NCBI GenBank assembly: GCA_009667805.1
Contig: CM019063.1
Coordinates: forward strand, 349,826,442 to 349,890,441
DNA from: Leptobrachium leishanense
Lineage: Eukaryota > Chordata > Amphibia > Anura > Megophryidae
Length of the DNA: 64,000 nt
Direction of reading: 5' to 3'
A program made the translations under genes and the position numbers. A model generated the notes under the pieces. It made no database searches. It was not told the origin of the DNA and worked only from the letters and a program-made list of their open reading frames with translations. This document shows, one piece after another, positions 44,391-55,960 of the stretch. Each line of letters opens with the position of its first letter. Within the stretch, counting starts at the first letter, position 1.

Positions 44391-47300
44391 ATGTCTCTCC
44401 CGCATGACTTCTCGATCATGTCCATAAATGCAAGAGGACATAATTTACCTGAAAAACGCTCCCAGGCGTTACGCGATTTCAGGACCTGTAAAGCGTCAGT
44501 TGTATTTATACAAGAAACACACCTCAGGGGCGACACTCACCCTAAACTGACAGACGCGCACTTCCCAACCGGGTTCTATAGTAACCACCCAACCTCTAAA
44601 TCCAAGGGCACGGCATTACTGTTTCACAAACACATTCCCTTTATCAGCAAGGAGTCCTTGACAGACGGGGAGGGGAGACTTTTGGTGGTTAAAGGACATA
44701 TAGCAAACACACTGTACACATTCGCTAACCTATACGTCCCGAACAGAGCCCAACACCGCTTTATCGCTACCTGCCTCCGAAAGTGATGGAATTCACAGAG
44801 GGAACCCTAATTATGTGTGGGGATTTTAATGTCCCCTTGACCCCACTAGTTGACACATCTAAAGGAACCACATCCCATCCATTACATATACTTAGATCTA
44901 TCGGCAAGACCCTACACGCACATCGCCTAGTAGACTGCTGGAGGGCAAAACACCCGGAAGGAAGAGATTATACATTTTTCTCACAACCCCAGCAATCCTA
45001 CTCTCGTCTGGACTATTTCTTTATGCAACACTACCATTTACACACACTGAAAACAGCTTCTATAGGTACTGCAACCTGGTCAGACCATGCTCCAATACAC
45101 ATTACTCTCACATCCCAGCTCTACCGCCCAGCATCGTTCTCTTGGCGTCTAAACGACTCTTTCTTGGCAAACGACTCCCTTATAGAAGACGGTGAAAAGG
45201 TGCTTGAGACCTACTTCACTGAAAACGCGACCCCAGACATATCTGACGCTGTAATATGGGAAGCGCATAAATGCGTAATAAGGGGTCACTACATTAAGAA
45301 GGGGGCAGAACTTAAAAAAAAGAGAGCCACACAAATTAGTGATCTGGTACGCCAGATTTCCGACACTGAACGCCTACACAAACGGGACACGGACCCAGCA
45401 CATTTTGCTACACTTATGACCATGCGACGCTCCCTGTCAGACCTTATGAACACAATACACCATAGAACATGTCTTCAAACGAAGGCTTTCTTCCACACCC
45501 ATGGAGATAAAAGTGGCCACCTTCTGGCGCGTATGATAGCCAAAAAAAGGGCTGCTACGTATATAGCTTGTGTACCAGATCGGAAGGGTCGATCACAATA
45601 CATGCCACCACAAATAATGACAGCCCTACGTGACTACTACAAACAACTTTACTCCCTTACAGGCCCCCAGACAGACAAAACTAGACAGACACTACTCGAC
45701 CAGATTCAAACTTATCACTCTAAACACACCACACGCAAACTCTCTGAGATAGATGCAGCTCTCCTGGAGGATCCGATAACGGAGGGGGAACTGTCGGCTG
45801 CCCTTAAATCTTCTAAAACAGGCAAATGCCCTGGCCCAGACGGTCTCCCGCTTCGTTATTATAAGACCTTCCGGAAAGTCCTCGTACCACATTTCCTAAA
45901 AGCCTTTAATGCCCTGACCCAGGGAGAAAACTTACCACCGCAGGCACTAATGGCCAATGTCACCTTATTACCTAAAGAGGGCAAAGACCCTACTAATTGT
46001 GCGAATTATAGACCAATATCACTACTCAACTCAGACATTAAACTTTTCGCTAAGGTCCTGGCCACACGCCTCCAACCACACATCCCTAATCTGATTCACT
46101 GTGACCAGGTGGGTTTCGTCCCGGGGAGGGAAGCCAAAGACAACACGATAAGGGCCCTGCAGCTGATTCATCGAGGCCGATTGTCAGGACAGGATTTTCT
46201 TCTTCTATCCACAGATTCAGAGAAGGCCTTTGATAGAGTCAATTGGGACTTCCTATTTGCATCACTTGCACACATAGGGTTGGGTCCGCACATGCAATCC
46301 TGGGTAAAAGCCTTGTACACTGATCCATCGGCCCGGATATGTGTGAACGGGGTGTACTCGGAATCATTTCCAATACGGAACGGCACGAGACAGGGTTGCC
46401 CCCTATCCCCATTACTTTTTATTCTATCATTGGAACCCTTTCTCTCCGCCGTTAGACAACACTCAGACATAACAGGACCCATTATTGGCACGACTCAACA
46501 CAAAATAGCAGCATATGCAGACGACCTGCTCTTTTTCGTGACAAACCCACGAGTGTCCCTCCCATGCATCTTGTCTACTTTTAAGGACTATGGGGTCTTA
46601 TCTAACCTAAAAATAAATTTTGGCAAATCAAATATCCTGAGTATACAGACAGCTGACACACACTACCCATCGCATCTCCAACATTTCCCATTCCCAATCT
46701 CACGCACGAAACTCAAGTACTTAGGGATTTGGTTAAACGCAGATCCAGCGGAGAATTACCGAGACAACTTTGCTCCACTCCTGGCCACACTACAAAAAGA
46801 CTTATCTACTTGGAATTACGCACACATATCATGGTTAGGAAGAGTGGCCATAGTTAAAATGAATCTTCTTCCACGATTACTATATCTTTTTCAAACGATA
46901 CCCATCAGTCTGCCCAAACAGTTTTTTAGTACCCTTAAATCAGCTTTGATCAAATACATCTGGAAAGGCGGGACTCCAAGGCTTCGTTTTGACATACTCA
47001 CTAGACAGAAGTCACGGGGGGGGCTTGGCGGTACCTGATTTTCGGCGCTACCATATAGCGAGTCACTTGTTACGCATTCTAGACTGGTCAAAATCAGGGG
47101 TCAGAAAGAAATGGAAAGATGCGGAACAAGACGCCTTAAAAGTGCCCCTAGCCACCTTACCATGGCTTCCACCAGCCCAGGATAAACACCACGACATCAC
47201 ATCTCCTTACACACTGGCCACTATGGCCATTTGGAGACTCGCCTCTAAAACCTTCTCCCTTTCCACTTCCCCGTCCCCTCTACTCCCAATCGTACATAAC

Positions 47301-48222
47301 CGGGATTTCACCTTAGGTTTGCAGTCAGGGACTTTCTGCACATTATTCTCAACTGAGACCCCAAGGGTACACCACATGCTGCGAAACAACGGATACATAC
47401 CATTGAGTGAATTGTATACCACATGACCACCACCTTTCTTAATTAGCTTTAAATATAGCCAGTTACGTCATTTTCTTCGAGCAATCCCACAACAACATAA
47501 ACTAGTTCGACAACTTACTGGTTTTGAACAACAATGCATGATGCCTAACCTCGTGGCCCACGGTATTTCTTACATTTACTCATTGCTCCAAACAGCGGCC
47601 GGGGACACACCTGCTCCTTTTATGGGGCGCTGGGAGACGATGCTGGGAATACCCCTCTCTGAGCCTCAATGGGATAAAATCCTAGACCTCACACATCATT
47701 GTTCCATAGCAAGCAAGGTGCAGGAGGCGGCATATAAAGTCTTAACATTATGGTATAGAGTGCCCACACAAATTAACCAGATGTTCCCGATGTACCTCCG
47801 ATATGCTGGAGGTGCAACGAAGATGAAGGCACGATGCTACACATATGGTGGAGTTGTCCGATCCTTGAACCCTTCTGGAGAACCATTCATGCGGTAACCT
47901 CGGAATTTGTAGACCCCCCAATACCTTTCAGCCCCGCATCAATGATCCTTCATCACACCTCAATATCCACGCGCACTTACAAGAGATCGGTACTGGTTAG
48001 GATTTTGAATGTGGCTAAGAGTGTTGTTCCGTTATATTGGAAACAAATAATCTGCCCGTCTTTAAAGGTTTGACGGTCTAAGATGGAAGACTTGCACGCC
48101 CTAGAGCAGCTGATTTTTAACTCAACAGACCAAACAGAGCTGTATACTACGATCTGGTCCAGATGGTCCCTGGTTACATCCTCATCCTCTTTTAAAACTA
48201 TTATGTCCACACACCGAGACTG
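44391..48222 (+). pseudogene. LINE E ORF2 (endonuclease-reverse transcriptase), nearly intact
   Basis: The endonuclease opens with FSIMSINARGHN, QETHL and, after a one-base slip at about 44,783, MCGDFNVPL, YSRLDYFF and WSDHAPIHI. The RT runs from about 45,830 (KCPGPDGLPL) through YRPISLLNSD, STDSEKAFDRVNW and the catalytic YADD (46,514-46,525). A slip in a G-run near 47,018, an in-frame TGA at 47,424-47,426 and a slip near 47,820 follow. The C-terminal CXXC block (CWRCNEDEGTMLHIWWSCP) is at about 47,803-47,860. The single 751-codon frame (44,783-47,038) covers most of the enzyme. The order and length fit L1/Tx1 ORF2. Confidence 0.9.
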
Positions 48223-48569
48223 AAGAAGTTACGATCATACACACACCCACACCAACGCCCCCATACACGCCTCTTTTTGTTATAAGACCGTCCCCACAAC
48301 CCATATCCTTTTTCTTCAACCTATATCTTGTTTGTTTATATACTCCTTTTTATGTTTTTTTTTTTATGCTTGAATATATTTTACTAGACCTTATTGTATC
48401 TGACGTTTCGCCGAATATGAACACCCTTACAAGATCAGAAAGTTTGATATTTTCTTGTACACTGCGAAGATGTTATGTATTCCGCTATATTCTATTATTA
48501 TTTGTTAAAAATGTGTTCTTGAAATATTTAATAAAAATTGATTCACAAAAAAAAGAAAAAAGAGCGAAG

Positions 48570-49635
48570 CCTCTTACACAGGAGTATTTCAAATCACATC
48601 ACTCTAGCCAGCCACAGCCTATTAACGAGAATTGTCCATTTCTTAAACAACTCAGTGAGGATATGGGACCAAAAGGACTCTCCAAAGATCATAAACCATT
48701 TAGAGGTATTTGAAGAAGCATTATCAGTTTTAGGTATTACTTCAGATGCTCAGAAAATTGAGTTTATCCCATGGGTCTTTGAAGGCAAACATAGGTATTT
48801 TTTTCAGTCTTTGAAAGAATCTGGTATACGTAACTGGAGTAAAATAATCTCCGAGGTCAAATCTGAATTTGGGCCTCACCGCACCAGTCTAGCTGCGAAA
48901 AGAGCAATTTTAACTCTAAAATGCAGACCTAATCAAAGCCCCCGTGAATTTCTTTCAGTCCTTAAAAATGCGTATAGCTTGGCTAAAAGAAACCCAGATT
49001 TTGAAAACCCTGAATTTATCCAATTATTTTATGACGCATTGCCAAATAAAATAAAGGTTATTTTGGCAAGAGATTATGACCCGAGAAATGGTTTGGATTG
49101 GGTACTAAAAGAGAGTATGACCCTATTTACTGTATTTGAATATAGTGAAGAAACTCAAGGGAAAAGAGTGAAAAACTCACCTGAAGAAATAGCGAAAACT
49201 CACGTTAAAAAGGGTGATATTAAATTTGAGTCCCAGAAAAAGAGCTATGCGGAAATATTGCGTGACTCCATACCTAAAAGGGAGAAATCCAAGCCAGATC
49301 AGGAAAGAGGGTTTGCCAGAGAAAATTCAGGAAGTAAATTTCAATCTAGGAAGCATTGGGTAACTAGAAGTCAGTGGGTTAAATCAAGGGAAAATTTGCC
49401 TAGACAGGAAGCGACCAGAGGTAAAGCTGAATCTGATGAGACTGATAATGCGCAAGCTTCGTCCCCAAGGACGAATAGAAAGCGGAGATATAATGTACGC
49501 CAGCGTATTGGTCAAATGCAGGAAAATTTCCGTGTGCTGACAGAAAAACTGGATCAGATCACTCAGTTAATGACTGGAAATAACCCTGGCCAGGTTGTAA
49601 GCGATGCAACACCTGCAGCCCCGCCCAACCAGTGA
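48570..49635 (+). pseudogene. Gag-like gene, capsid and basic tail, of the large LTR element
   Basis: After the LINE the gag frame resumes and slips once near 48,690. The capsid-like region includes a QSPREFLSVLKNAY segment, reminiscent of the gag major homology region, followed by FIQLFYDALPNKIK. The C-terminus is very basic (NRKRRYNVRQRIGQ) and lacks a zinc knuckle. The frame ends at TGA 49,633-49,635. The role in the family is particle formation around element RNA. Confidence 0.6.
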
Positions 49636-49656
49636 CTAGATGATGATTCTGATGAA

Positions 49657-50502
49657 GTGACCAGTGTCCATGACAATTTACCAGAAAGTGATGATGAAAT
49701 GGTTAATACAAATGTTTGTATGGTTGATAATTTAATCCCTTCCCTGCCAAGAGAAGGAAAATGTATTTTATCTCCCCAGACTAAGTGCGAGCAAGTTGAA
49801 AAGACTGAATCCGAGAAGGACAGCACAGCTGCCAAGAGCATGCCTGAGAGAGGAAATTCTGTCGGTAAAATCTGTACAAAACCTAATTTCATATCTCACT
49901 CTAAATTTCTCTGTAAATTGCATAGCATTGAAGACCGATATTATGTGAATGTAGAATTACAAGATAATTTACCACATATTACGTCCTGGCTAGGCACTGG
50001 AAGCCAGGTTACATTAGTATCAGCTAATTATTTTGATCAGGTTCAAGAACTGTCCACCAGGAAACGTAGATTAGATAAATCTAATGCCCATCTAGTGAGT
50101 GTGAGTGGCACATCTCTGAAAGTTCTGGGCACAGCTAAATTGGATTTTAAATTGGGGAATAAAGTAATTCGGCATCCAACGCTTATCGTGGATCTGCCCC
50201 AAAATTGCCTAATTATTGCAATGGACCTTCTCAAAAGGTTAAATCCAATCATTGATTTTATCAATGAGGTCATTTGGTCCCAAGTAAATGTTCCAATTAG
50301 CTACAATAGATCCCAATCCCATCACGCTCAGCGTAACTGCCACGTGATTGAGGAAAGGCCGGACTCTATTGAAGTCCATTTTAGAAATAGCCAGACACCT
50401 AATATCTCCTTCTTAAGGCCAGAGCCCCTGACTCCAGGTGAGCGGGAGGATAACACCATATGTGTTCCCCCTGAGAGAATTCGAGATATGTCTGGAAAAT
50501 GA
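49657..50502 (+). pseudogene. Retropepsin-like protease frame with altered catalytic triplet
   Basis: This 281-codon frame follows gag closely. Residues about 107-122 read as a retropepsin active-site strand, but the catalytic Asp of the expected D-T/S-G triplet is Gly (WLGTGSQVTL, about 49,987-50,016). The late LIIAMDLLKRLNP segment matches the conserved region near the second half of retroviral proteases. Without the Asp the enzyme is inactive. An Asp-to-Gly change needs one base. The start at ATG 49,657 may not be the real one, since proteases are often made by readthrough or frameshift from gag. Confidence 0.65.
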
Positions 50503-50877
50503 CATGCTAATCATTCATCTCCACAAGAGAAAGGCAGAACCTAATGGGCATAGTGACCAGTCTCAGTTCTTAACTGAAATAGAGAAGATAAATGAAGAGG
50601 TATTTTTCCCTATATGCGTAAATAGTTTAGCTAGAAAAAAATGGCTAAGATAGATTTGCGCCAAGAAAATAGCTATATTAGCAGGGAGCTGCTGAATAAA
50701 ATAGCTAACCTTAAAGTGATCAGTTACCCAAATCCTCAAGATGAGTGGATAACAGATCTAGATAATGACGGAGACAGTCATAATGTTATAGAAATACATA
50801 ACATACATTTTCCAATAAGAAATAAAACTGCCAAGCTCAATTGCATGATTGTCATCCTAGATCTCAACAGAATGTGA
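50503..50877 (+). pseudogene. Frame after protease; possible degenerate second protease-like segment
   Basis: Overlapping frames (50,438-50,653 and 50,641-50,877) read smoothly into each other after a slip near 50,641. The segment around FPICVNS...IDLRQENSYISRELLNKI has the spacing of a retropepsin strand-turn (ID.GS.VSYIS type) but no D-T-G. This is a weak resemblance. Reverse transcriptase would be expected next and is not there. Confidence 0.3.
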
Positions 50878-51358
50878 AGATGGAACAGCAGAAGACACTT
50901 AACTGGTATCATGTGAAGTGATTGTTCTGATTAATATGTGATTCTTCTTCCCAGCATTCAGATGTTTAACTCAAGTTAGTAGATAGAATAGATCCGTACA
51001 GTTAATTAAATTTAATCAGAGATCAGAGTCTCTATAGGAAATTTGAATGAAATCGCTAGTTGTGTTTAAGGAAAACTGAGGATGTATAGATTGAAATCTA
51101 TGAATGGTTATTTATACTCTTTCTTTCAACAGAAATAGAGAAAAGTGGTTAATCCGAACTGCGACGCTAATCTGCAAAAATGAGTCGGACCACCAAGGAT
51201 ATTGCGATTATCCGGAAATTCTACTGTTTTCCGCACAATTCTGAGCAGATCAAATATTTGAACCAGGACCGTTTCTTGGCATAATAATCCAAGAGGCGCC
51301 TGGATTTCTTCTGACCAAGGAGAATGTTAAAGTCCCATGTGAATCAAGCTCATGAAGC
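50878..51358. other. Non-coding stretch of the large LTR element
   Basis: No open frame of note. A polypyrimidine tract with CAG (TTCTTCTTCCCAG, 50,944-50,956) could serve as a splice acceptor for the downstream ORF. This is where pol has been lost. Confidence 0.4.
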
Positions 51359-51957
51359 TTGAAAGACATGCTGGATAAAGCCAGGAAACCGTTTATTGCT
51401 ATGTACAAGAACCACCGGAGGAAAAGATTTGCCGCATATTTTATTGCAACTGCTGTTTTACACAGAAAGAGAAGCAAATGTTTACCGGAAGGATCTGGTA
51501 CAAAACCAGAAAGTGTTGATACCTACACCAGTGATTCTTGTAAAAGTTTCTATAGAATCAAGAGTTGTTATCTGAGAAGTTACTCTTTCTAAATGAAGTC
51601 TGGTATGACGAGATACAAATCGTTGACGTATTTCAAGGGCAAGAGATACCTATGAATCCAGATTTTAAATTTCTGCTAGAGAACAAGCCTGAGCATACTA
51701 TTGAACTTCTAATAAAGAAAGATAATCTAACTATTTATGCTCCAATGTATTCACAGCTTGATCATCAATTGCTATCTGCTTATAACGTGCCGAAAATTAC
51801 AGAGATTGTGATTTGTATAGTAATTATGTATCTAACTGTCTGGATGATTGTACTAACAAAGAAAGTATGTACATTGAAGTTTAAAAACACTGCATCTTCA
51901 ATTATTAAATGGATGAAAGAAGAAAAACGTGTTGCGAAAGGTGGAAACCTAGTCTAA
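51359..51957 (+). pseudogene. Envelope-like membrane ORF of the large LTR element
   Basis: Two overlapping frames (51,359-51,592 and 51,565-51,957) are joined by a frame change near 51,570. The second, 130 codons, ends with one strongly hydrophobic segment of about 20 residues (after PKITE, before LTKK) and a basic tail of about 30 residues, the layout of a retroviral transmembrane subunit C-terminus. It lies directly before the polypurine tract, where env normally is. No fusion peptide or surface subunit is recognisable, and the gene is incomplete. Confidence 0.45.
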
Positions 51958-52035
51958 TTGGCCAAAAGGTGGAAATATTGCATGTTTTCACAAGTTCTCT
52001 TGAACAAGGAACAGATGAAACCAAAGGGGGAGTTA

Positions 52036-53727
52036 TGTCGGGTATATTAGAAGGAGGAAAAATTAAAATGGATGCCTGTAGCCATTTTGTTTTAAATAGA
52101 AAGTTTTTTCTTTTTCAATTTTCCTTAGTTTTAGAAATGAACAGAGATTTTTTTTAATAGTTCACGGCTAGGTGAAATTTTATGTTTTTGTTTTTATAGA
52201 TACCAGACATGAAGGAACCTTAACATGTCTTTATGTGATATAATGCTGACGCTAAATGCTAGACGTGTCATAATTAAATTTATTTGTTTGTCTTAAGTCT
52301 TTAAAACATAAAGATATTTTCTCTATGGGTAAAGGAATAAAAGTAAAAAATTTTATAATGTATGTTTATATTCACAAAATATATTTTTTATAATCCAGGT
52401 ATATTTTATTATATTTACAGTAGAAAATAGATGCTCCAATAAATATTGTAGAGTATAGGATTGGTAAATAGTATAATTACTGAAGAATAGATTCTGTGAT
52501 TTTAACAGAGAAAGGAATTCAACTGATAAAGAGACCTAGTAAAAACTTTGAGAGGAGTAGAAAAATAATTCTAATTTTGACAGGATAGACTCAGAGTCTA
52601 TATTGAAAATAGAGGGTCTTTGTGAGTCAGATTGACCTCTTGACCGGAGATATTAAAATTAAATGGTGGAATTAATCTAAAATGCAACACTGCCCTCTTG
52701 AGGATAGTAAATATTATATTCAATATAGAGAATAGATTGGAGCCGCACTGTTCGTTGCATTCATTCAGAGACTTACACAACAATGCATTCAGACTTCCAG
52801 GACACAACAATGCAGTCAGACCATCCGAGGACACAATGCACTCTAGATTTCACACCAAATCTCTAATTCACACCAAATCTCTAACTCCCATGCATTGATT
52901 ATCTGATATTGATAATTTTCACATATTCCAAAAACAATATTACATAAAGAATATTCAAGGGCTATAATTCATTGAATCCTGATTGGAGAGGTAATGTATG
53001 AAAGCTATTTTTGTTAAGATTAATGTAATTATATTGTTGTGGACAGAAATGTATATATTCGCTTTTATAATATTCAAAGGCTTAGAAGGAGGCCTAGAAA
53101 AATGCTCATTTGAGTAGTTTAAATGGTTAATCAAGATTTATGAATCAAATGCATATTATTCTTTAAAACGCTATCTTAGCTGATTGTTTTTGTACGCACA
53201 TGAAGTTTCTTGTCCTGTGTCTCAAGAAGAGAACATCTTGGAGGTCATCTTAGAGAATGTTTTGGGAACATCCGGGAACGTCCTGTAACGAACGTCCTTG
53301 ACGGCTAAAGGAACATCCGGAGACACTATTGTTTTATTTTCTTTATCTGTTATTAAACAAAGTCTGTAATTTCACAATATAATGACGAATAGAATGTTGA
53401 GCAACAGCCTGTTTTCGTTACATACGAGGTAGCATAAAAGCCTTGTAAATCAATAAAGGACTCAGAGAAGTCATTGGCTTGGAAGCTATATAGACGTATT
53501 CATTGTCTGTGTGATTTCTTTATGCGCAAAGCTATCTGATTTCTCCACCGAATTAGAACAGAAACTGGCATCCGAGGACGGACTCCATTGTCCATTGCAA
53601 TATATATCTGGAGTATTTCTTGCAACAGATAGATCTAGAGTCTTCAAAATATTTCTATATCTGCAGATAGAGATATGAAGAAGAATCGGATATATGGATT
53701 ATCCTAAAGAAACTGTTGCAAAGATTG

Positions 53728-53761
<34 letters not shown>

Positions 53762-54396
53762 TGAATTTGGAAATTACTGTGATTGAAATTAATAAGCAAG
53801 GAATTATATAACTACAATATAAAAAGTAGAAGATTAGAAGTTTAATTCTCTATTAGGGGAGGATTCACTAAATAAGTTTTTATTACTTATCATTCTAAAA
53901 ATAGAATAAGTGATAGCTCATTTTTTTGTTGATCCATGTAGCATAGAGAGATATATATATCTCTACAAGATCTAGCTTGTTAAACATTGGTTTGCTGGGA
54001 AATATAACTGATTGTTTTCGTTAAGCAGAAATGTTTATTAACCATTTGTGTATAATTACTAACTGATAAGGTAAATGATATTAAATCATATATGCAGTTA
54101 CTAACCGGAGATACATATATTGTGATGTTAGTGTCTATGTGCTGATGGATTTTATTGTTGGTTATAAATCTTTGTTTATGATATGAGATTTGAAACTTTT
54201 TTGTATATGTAATAAATATATATTTTTATCCGATTATTGATTAGTGTATTCTTCAAAGCAAAACACAGACAAATAAAAGAATTTAGGAGAATTTCTAGGA
54301 AATATAAACAATTGATATTTCTGTCTCGTATAAGTTTCTTATCGAATATAAATCTCAATATGTTGTAGTCACGTGCAGAGATAATAAATCCCAACA
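52036..54396 (+). repeat. 3' LTR of the large element, interrupted by a solo LTR
   Basis: It matches 38,745-40,563. A 569-bp insertion (53,035-53,599 plus 4-bp duplication) and a few small indels account for the length difference. Confidence 0.88.
53035..53599 (+). mobile_element. Solo LTR inserted in the 3' LTR
   Basis: 565 bp, starting TGTTGTGG and ending CCATTGCA, with 4-bp duplication ATAT (53,031-53,034 and 53,600-53,603). The edges are proven by the uninterrupted 5' LTR at 39,765-39,785. It has a TATA-like CATAAAAG (53,433-53,440) and AATAAA (53,452-53,457). The short duplication and TG...CA ends fit an endogenous retrovirus LTR. It shares the opening TGTTGTGG with the minus-strand provirus LTR at 34,170. 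Confidence 0.85.
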
Positions 54397-54439
54397 GAGG
54401 ACAGAAGAAGGGAAGGAGAAACAGAATTTATTTTTGTCG

Positions 54440-55095
54440 GTCTGTTGGACATTGTGTACTATCTTTTTCAATATAAAGTTTTTATTGAGAGTAGTGTGGT
54501 ACAGAGAAATCTGAAGTACTAGTTCACCTTAATATTAGAAACACTTAGGAGATAATAGCATGAACACAGTACCCACAATGACATTTACACCATAGAGCAA
54601 GTGCTGTAGAGTCTCTCAATCTTTCTTTCATGCAAATAACTTAAAACACAGGAAGGGAGGAGAGGGAAAGGGGGGGATCTCAGGGCCCAAAGTCTAAGGT
54701 TTAAAAAAAACACAGGCCTTATATATTTTATGAATGTCCCATATGACCCACGGGTCTTTCTTAGGAGGACGGAGGCCACATGTCGAGGTGATTTTTGAGT
54801 CAAAGGAGCGGTAATGATCCAACAGGGTGATTATCTGTGGGCGAGTTGGAACAGAGGTCAGTTCCTGGCAATGAGCAACACTGTTGTGGATACTATAATA
54901 AATAACATTTTGAGATGCGGCCTCGGCAAGTGGATCATTCCCAGTAATAGAATTTCGGTGAGCATTGAATCTGGCTGCTGAGGACCTCCGTTGCCAGTAG
55001 AGAAATATCTTTCCACAGCGGCATGATCAAAGAGCAGTTCCATCAAATGTGCCCCATCATGCCAATTTCCAAGGAAGACCTCCAGTATATGTCAG
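54440..55095 (-). mobile_element. LINE F: 3' end of a LINE, minus strand
   Basis: The minus strand ends CAATAAAAACTTTATATTG (about 54,466-54,490). Upstream frames include [20 protein letters not shown] and [14 protein letters not shown], then LLIARN, probably the eroded ORF2 C-terminus of an L1/Tx1-type LINE. It is 5'-truncated at about 55,095. Confidence 0.5.
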
Positions 55096-55382
55096 AAGTA
55101 TGCGGGGCAAATCCAGGGCTCGAGTCCTGCGGCAACGCTCGGGAATGGCATTCCCGCACTTCACCCACGCAGGTTCCCGCTGTGGTCCGAGCCCGAAACA
55201 GTTTATCTGGCGCACATTGCCGGCAGCCGCATCTATTTCCTCCTCCTATGCATGGCCGCCAGCCTAAAGCTCTACCTCTACCACTGGCTCACCTGGGATC
55301 TATCCACCAGGCAGCCGCAATCTCGCGGAAAAACATGTGGCCGCCGGCAATGTGCGCTAGATAAACTGGGGCCTGGCAGAGA
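55096..55382. repeat. Short inverted repeat and hAT-like edge
   Basis: AGTTTATCTGGCGCACATTG at 55,197 pairs with CAATGTGCGCTAGATAAACT at about 55,349 as hairpin arms of about 25 bp. CAGGGCTCGAG near 55,116 resembles a hAT end, but the matching other end was not found. It leads directly into the next minisatellite. Confidence 0.5.
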
Positions 55383-55960
55383 GGTGAGCTGGGGCAATAT
55401 ACCCATAAGAGCTGGGGCAGGGCAATATACGCATTAGAGCTGGGGGCAATATACCCATAAGAGCTGGGGGCAAATATACCCATAAGAGCTGAGGACAAAT
55501 ATACCCTTGAGCTGGGGGCAAATATACCCATAAGAGCTGGGGCAAATATACCCATAAGAGCTGGGAGCAAATATACCCATAAGAGCTGGGGGCAAATATA
55601 CCCAAAAGAGCTGGGGACAAATATACCCTTAGGAGCTGGGGGCAAATATACCCATAAGAGCTGGGGCAAATATAACCATAGGAGCTGGGCTCAATATATA
55701 TCCATGTGAGCTGGGGGCAATATATCCACGTGAGCTGGGGGCAAATATATCCACGTGAGCTAGGGCAAATATACCCATGTGAGCTGGGGGCAAATATGTC
55801 CATATGAGCTGGGGGCAAATATGTCCATATGAGCTGGGGGCAAATATTTCCATATGAGCTGGAGGCAATAAATCCATGTGAGCTGGGGACAAATATACCC
55901 ATGTGAGCTGAGGGCAAATATATCCATATGAGCTGGGGCAAATATATCCATATGAGGGGG
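55383..55960. repeat. 25-bp minisatellite, about 22 copies
   Basis: The unit is GAGCTGGGGGCAAATATACCC plus ATAA, drifting to ATCCATGT and ATCCATAT forms toward the right. The first 15 bases equal the core of the hAT minisatellite at 13,143. Proline/tyrosine-rich minus-strand frames are artefacts. Confidence 0.93.

Larger units (their letters stand above)
41417..48554 (+). mobile_element. LINE E: near full-length L1/Tx1-type LINE, 7.1 kb
   Basis: The 5' end is GGGGGGCGTGGTC and the 3' end is TTAATAAAAATTGATTCAC plus poly(A). The 15-bp duplication GAAAAAAGAGCGAAG lies at 41,402-41,416 and 48,555-48,569. It has an 800-bp 5' UTR, ORF1 (42,216-43,294), a 1.1-kb spacer and ORF2 (44,391 to about 48,220). 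Only a handful of frameshifts and one or two stops interrupt it, so it is the best preserved complete LINE here. Confidence 0.92.
38745..54396 (+). mobile_element. Large LTR retroelement with gag, protease and envelope-like ORFs but no RT
   Basis: The LTRs (38,745-40,563 and 52,036-54,396) begin TGTCGGG and end CCCAACA. The 4-bp duplication GAGG lies at 38,741-38,744 and 54,397-54,400. A polypurine tract (CCAAAGGGGGAG) sits just before the 3' LTR. After the nested LINE (41,417-48,554) is removed, the internal region is about 4.3 kb. Gag-like and protease-like frames are readable and a membrane ORF lies at the 3' end, but no RT, RNase H or integrase motif was found. It looks like an internally deleted retrovirus-like element. 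Confidence 0.85.

Noticed and set aside
55289..55951. Minus-strand frames rich in Tyr-Ile-Cys-Pro
   Set aside because: Products of the 25-bp minisatellite.
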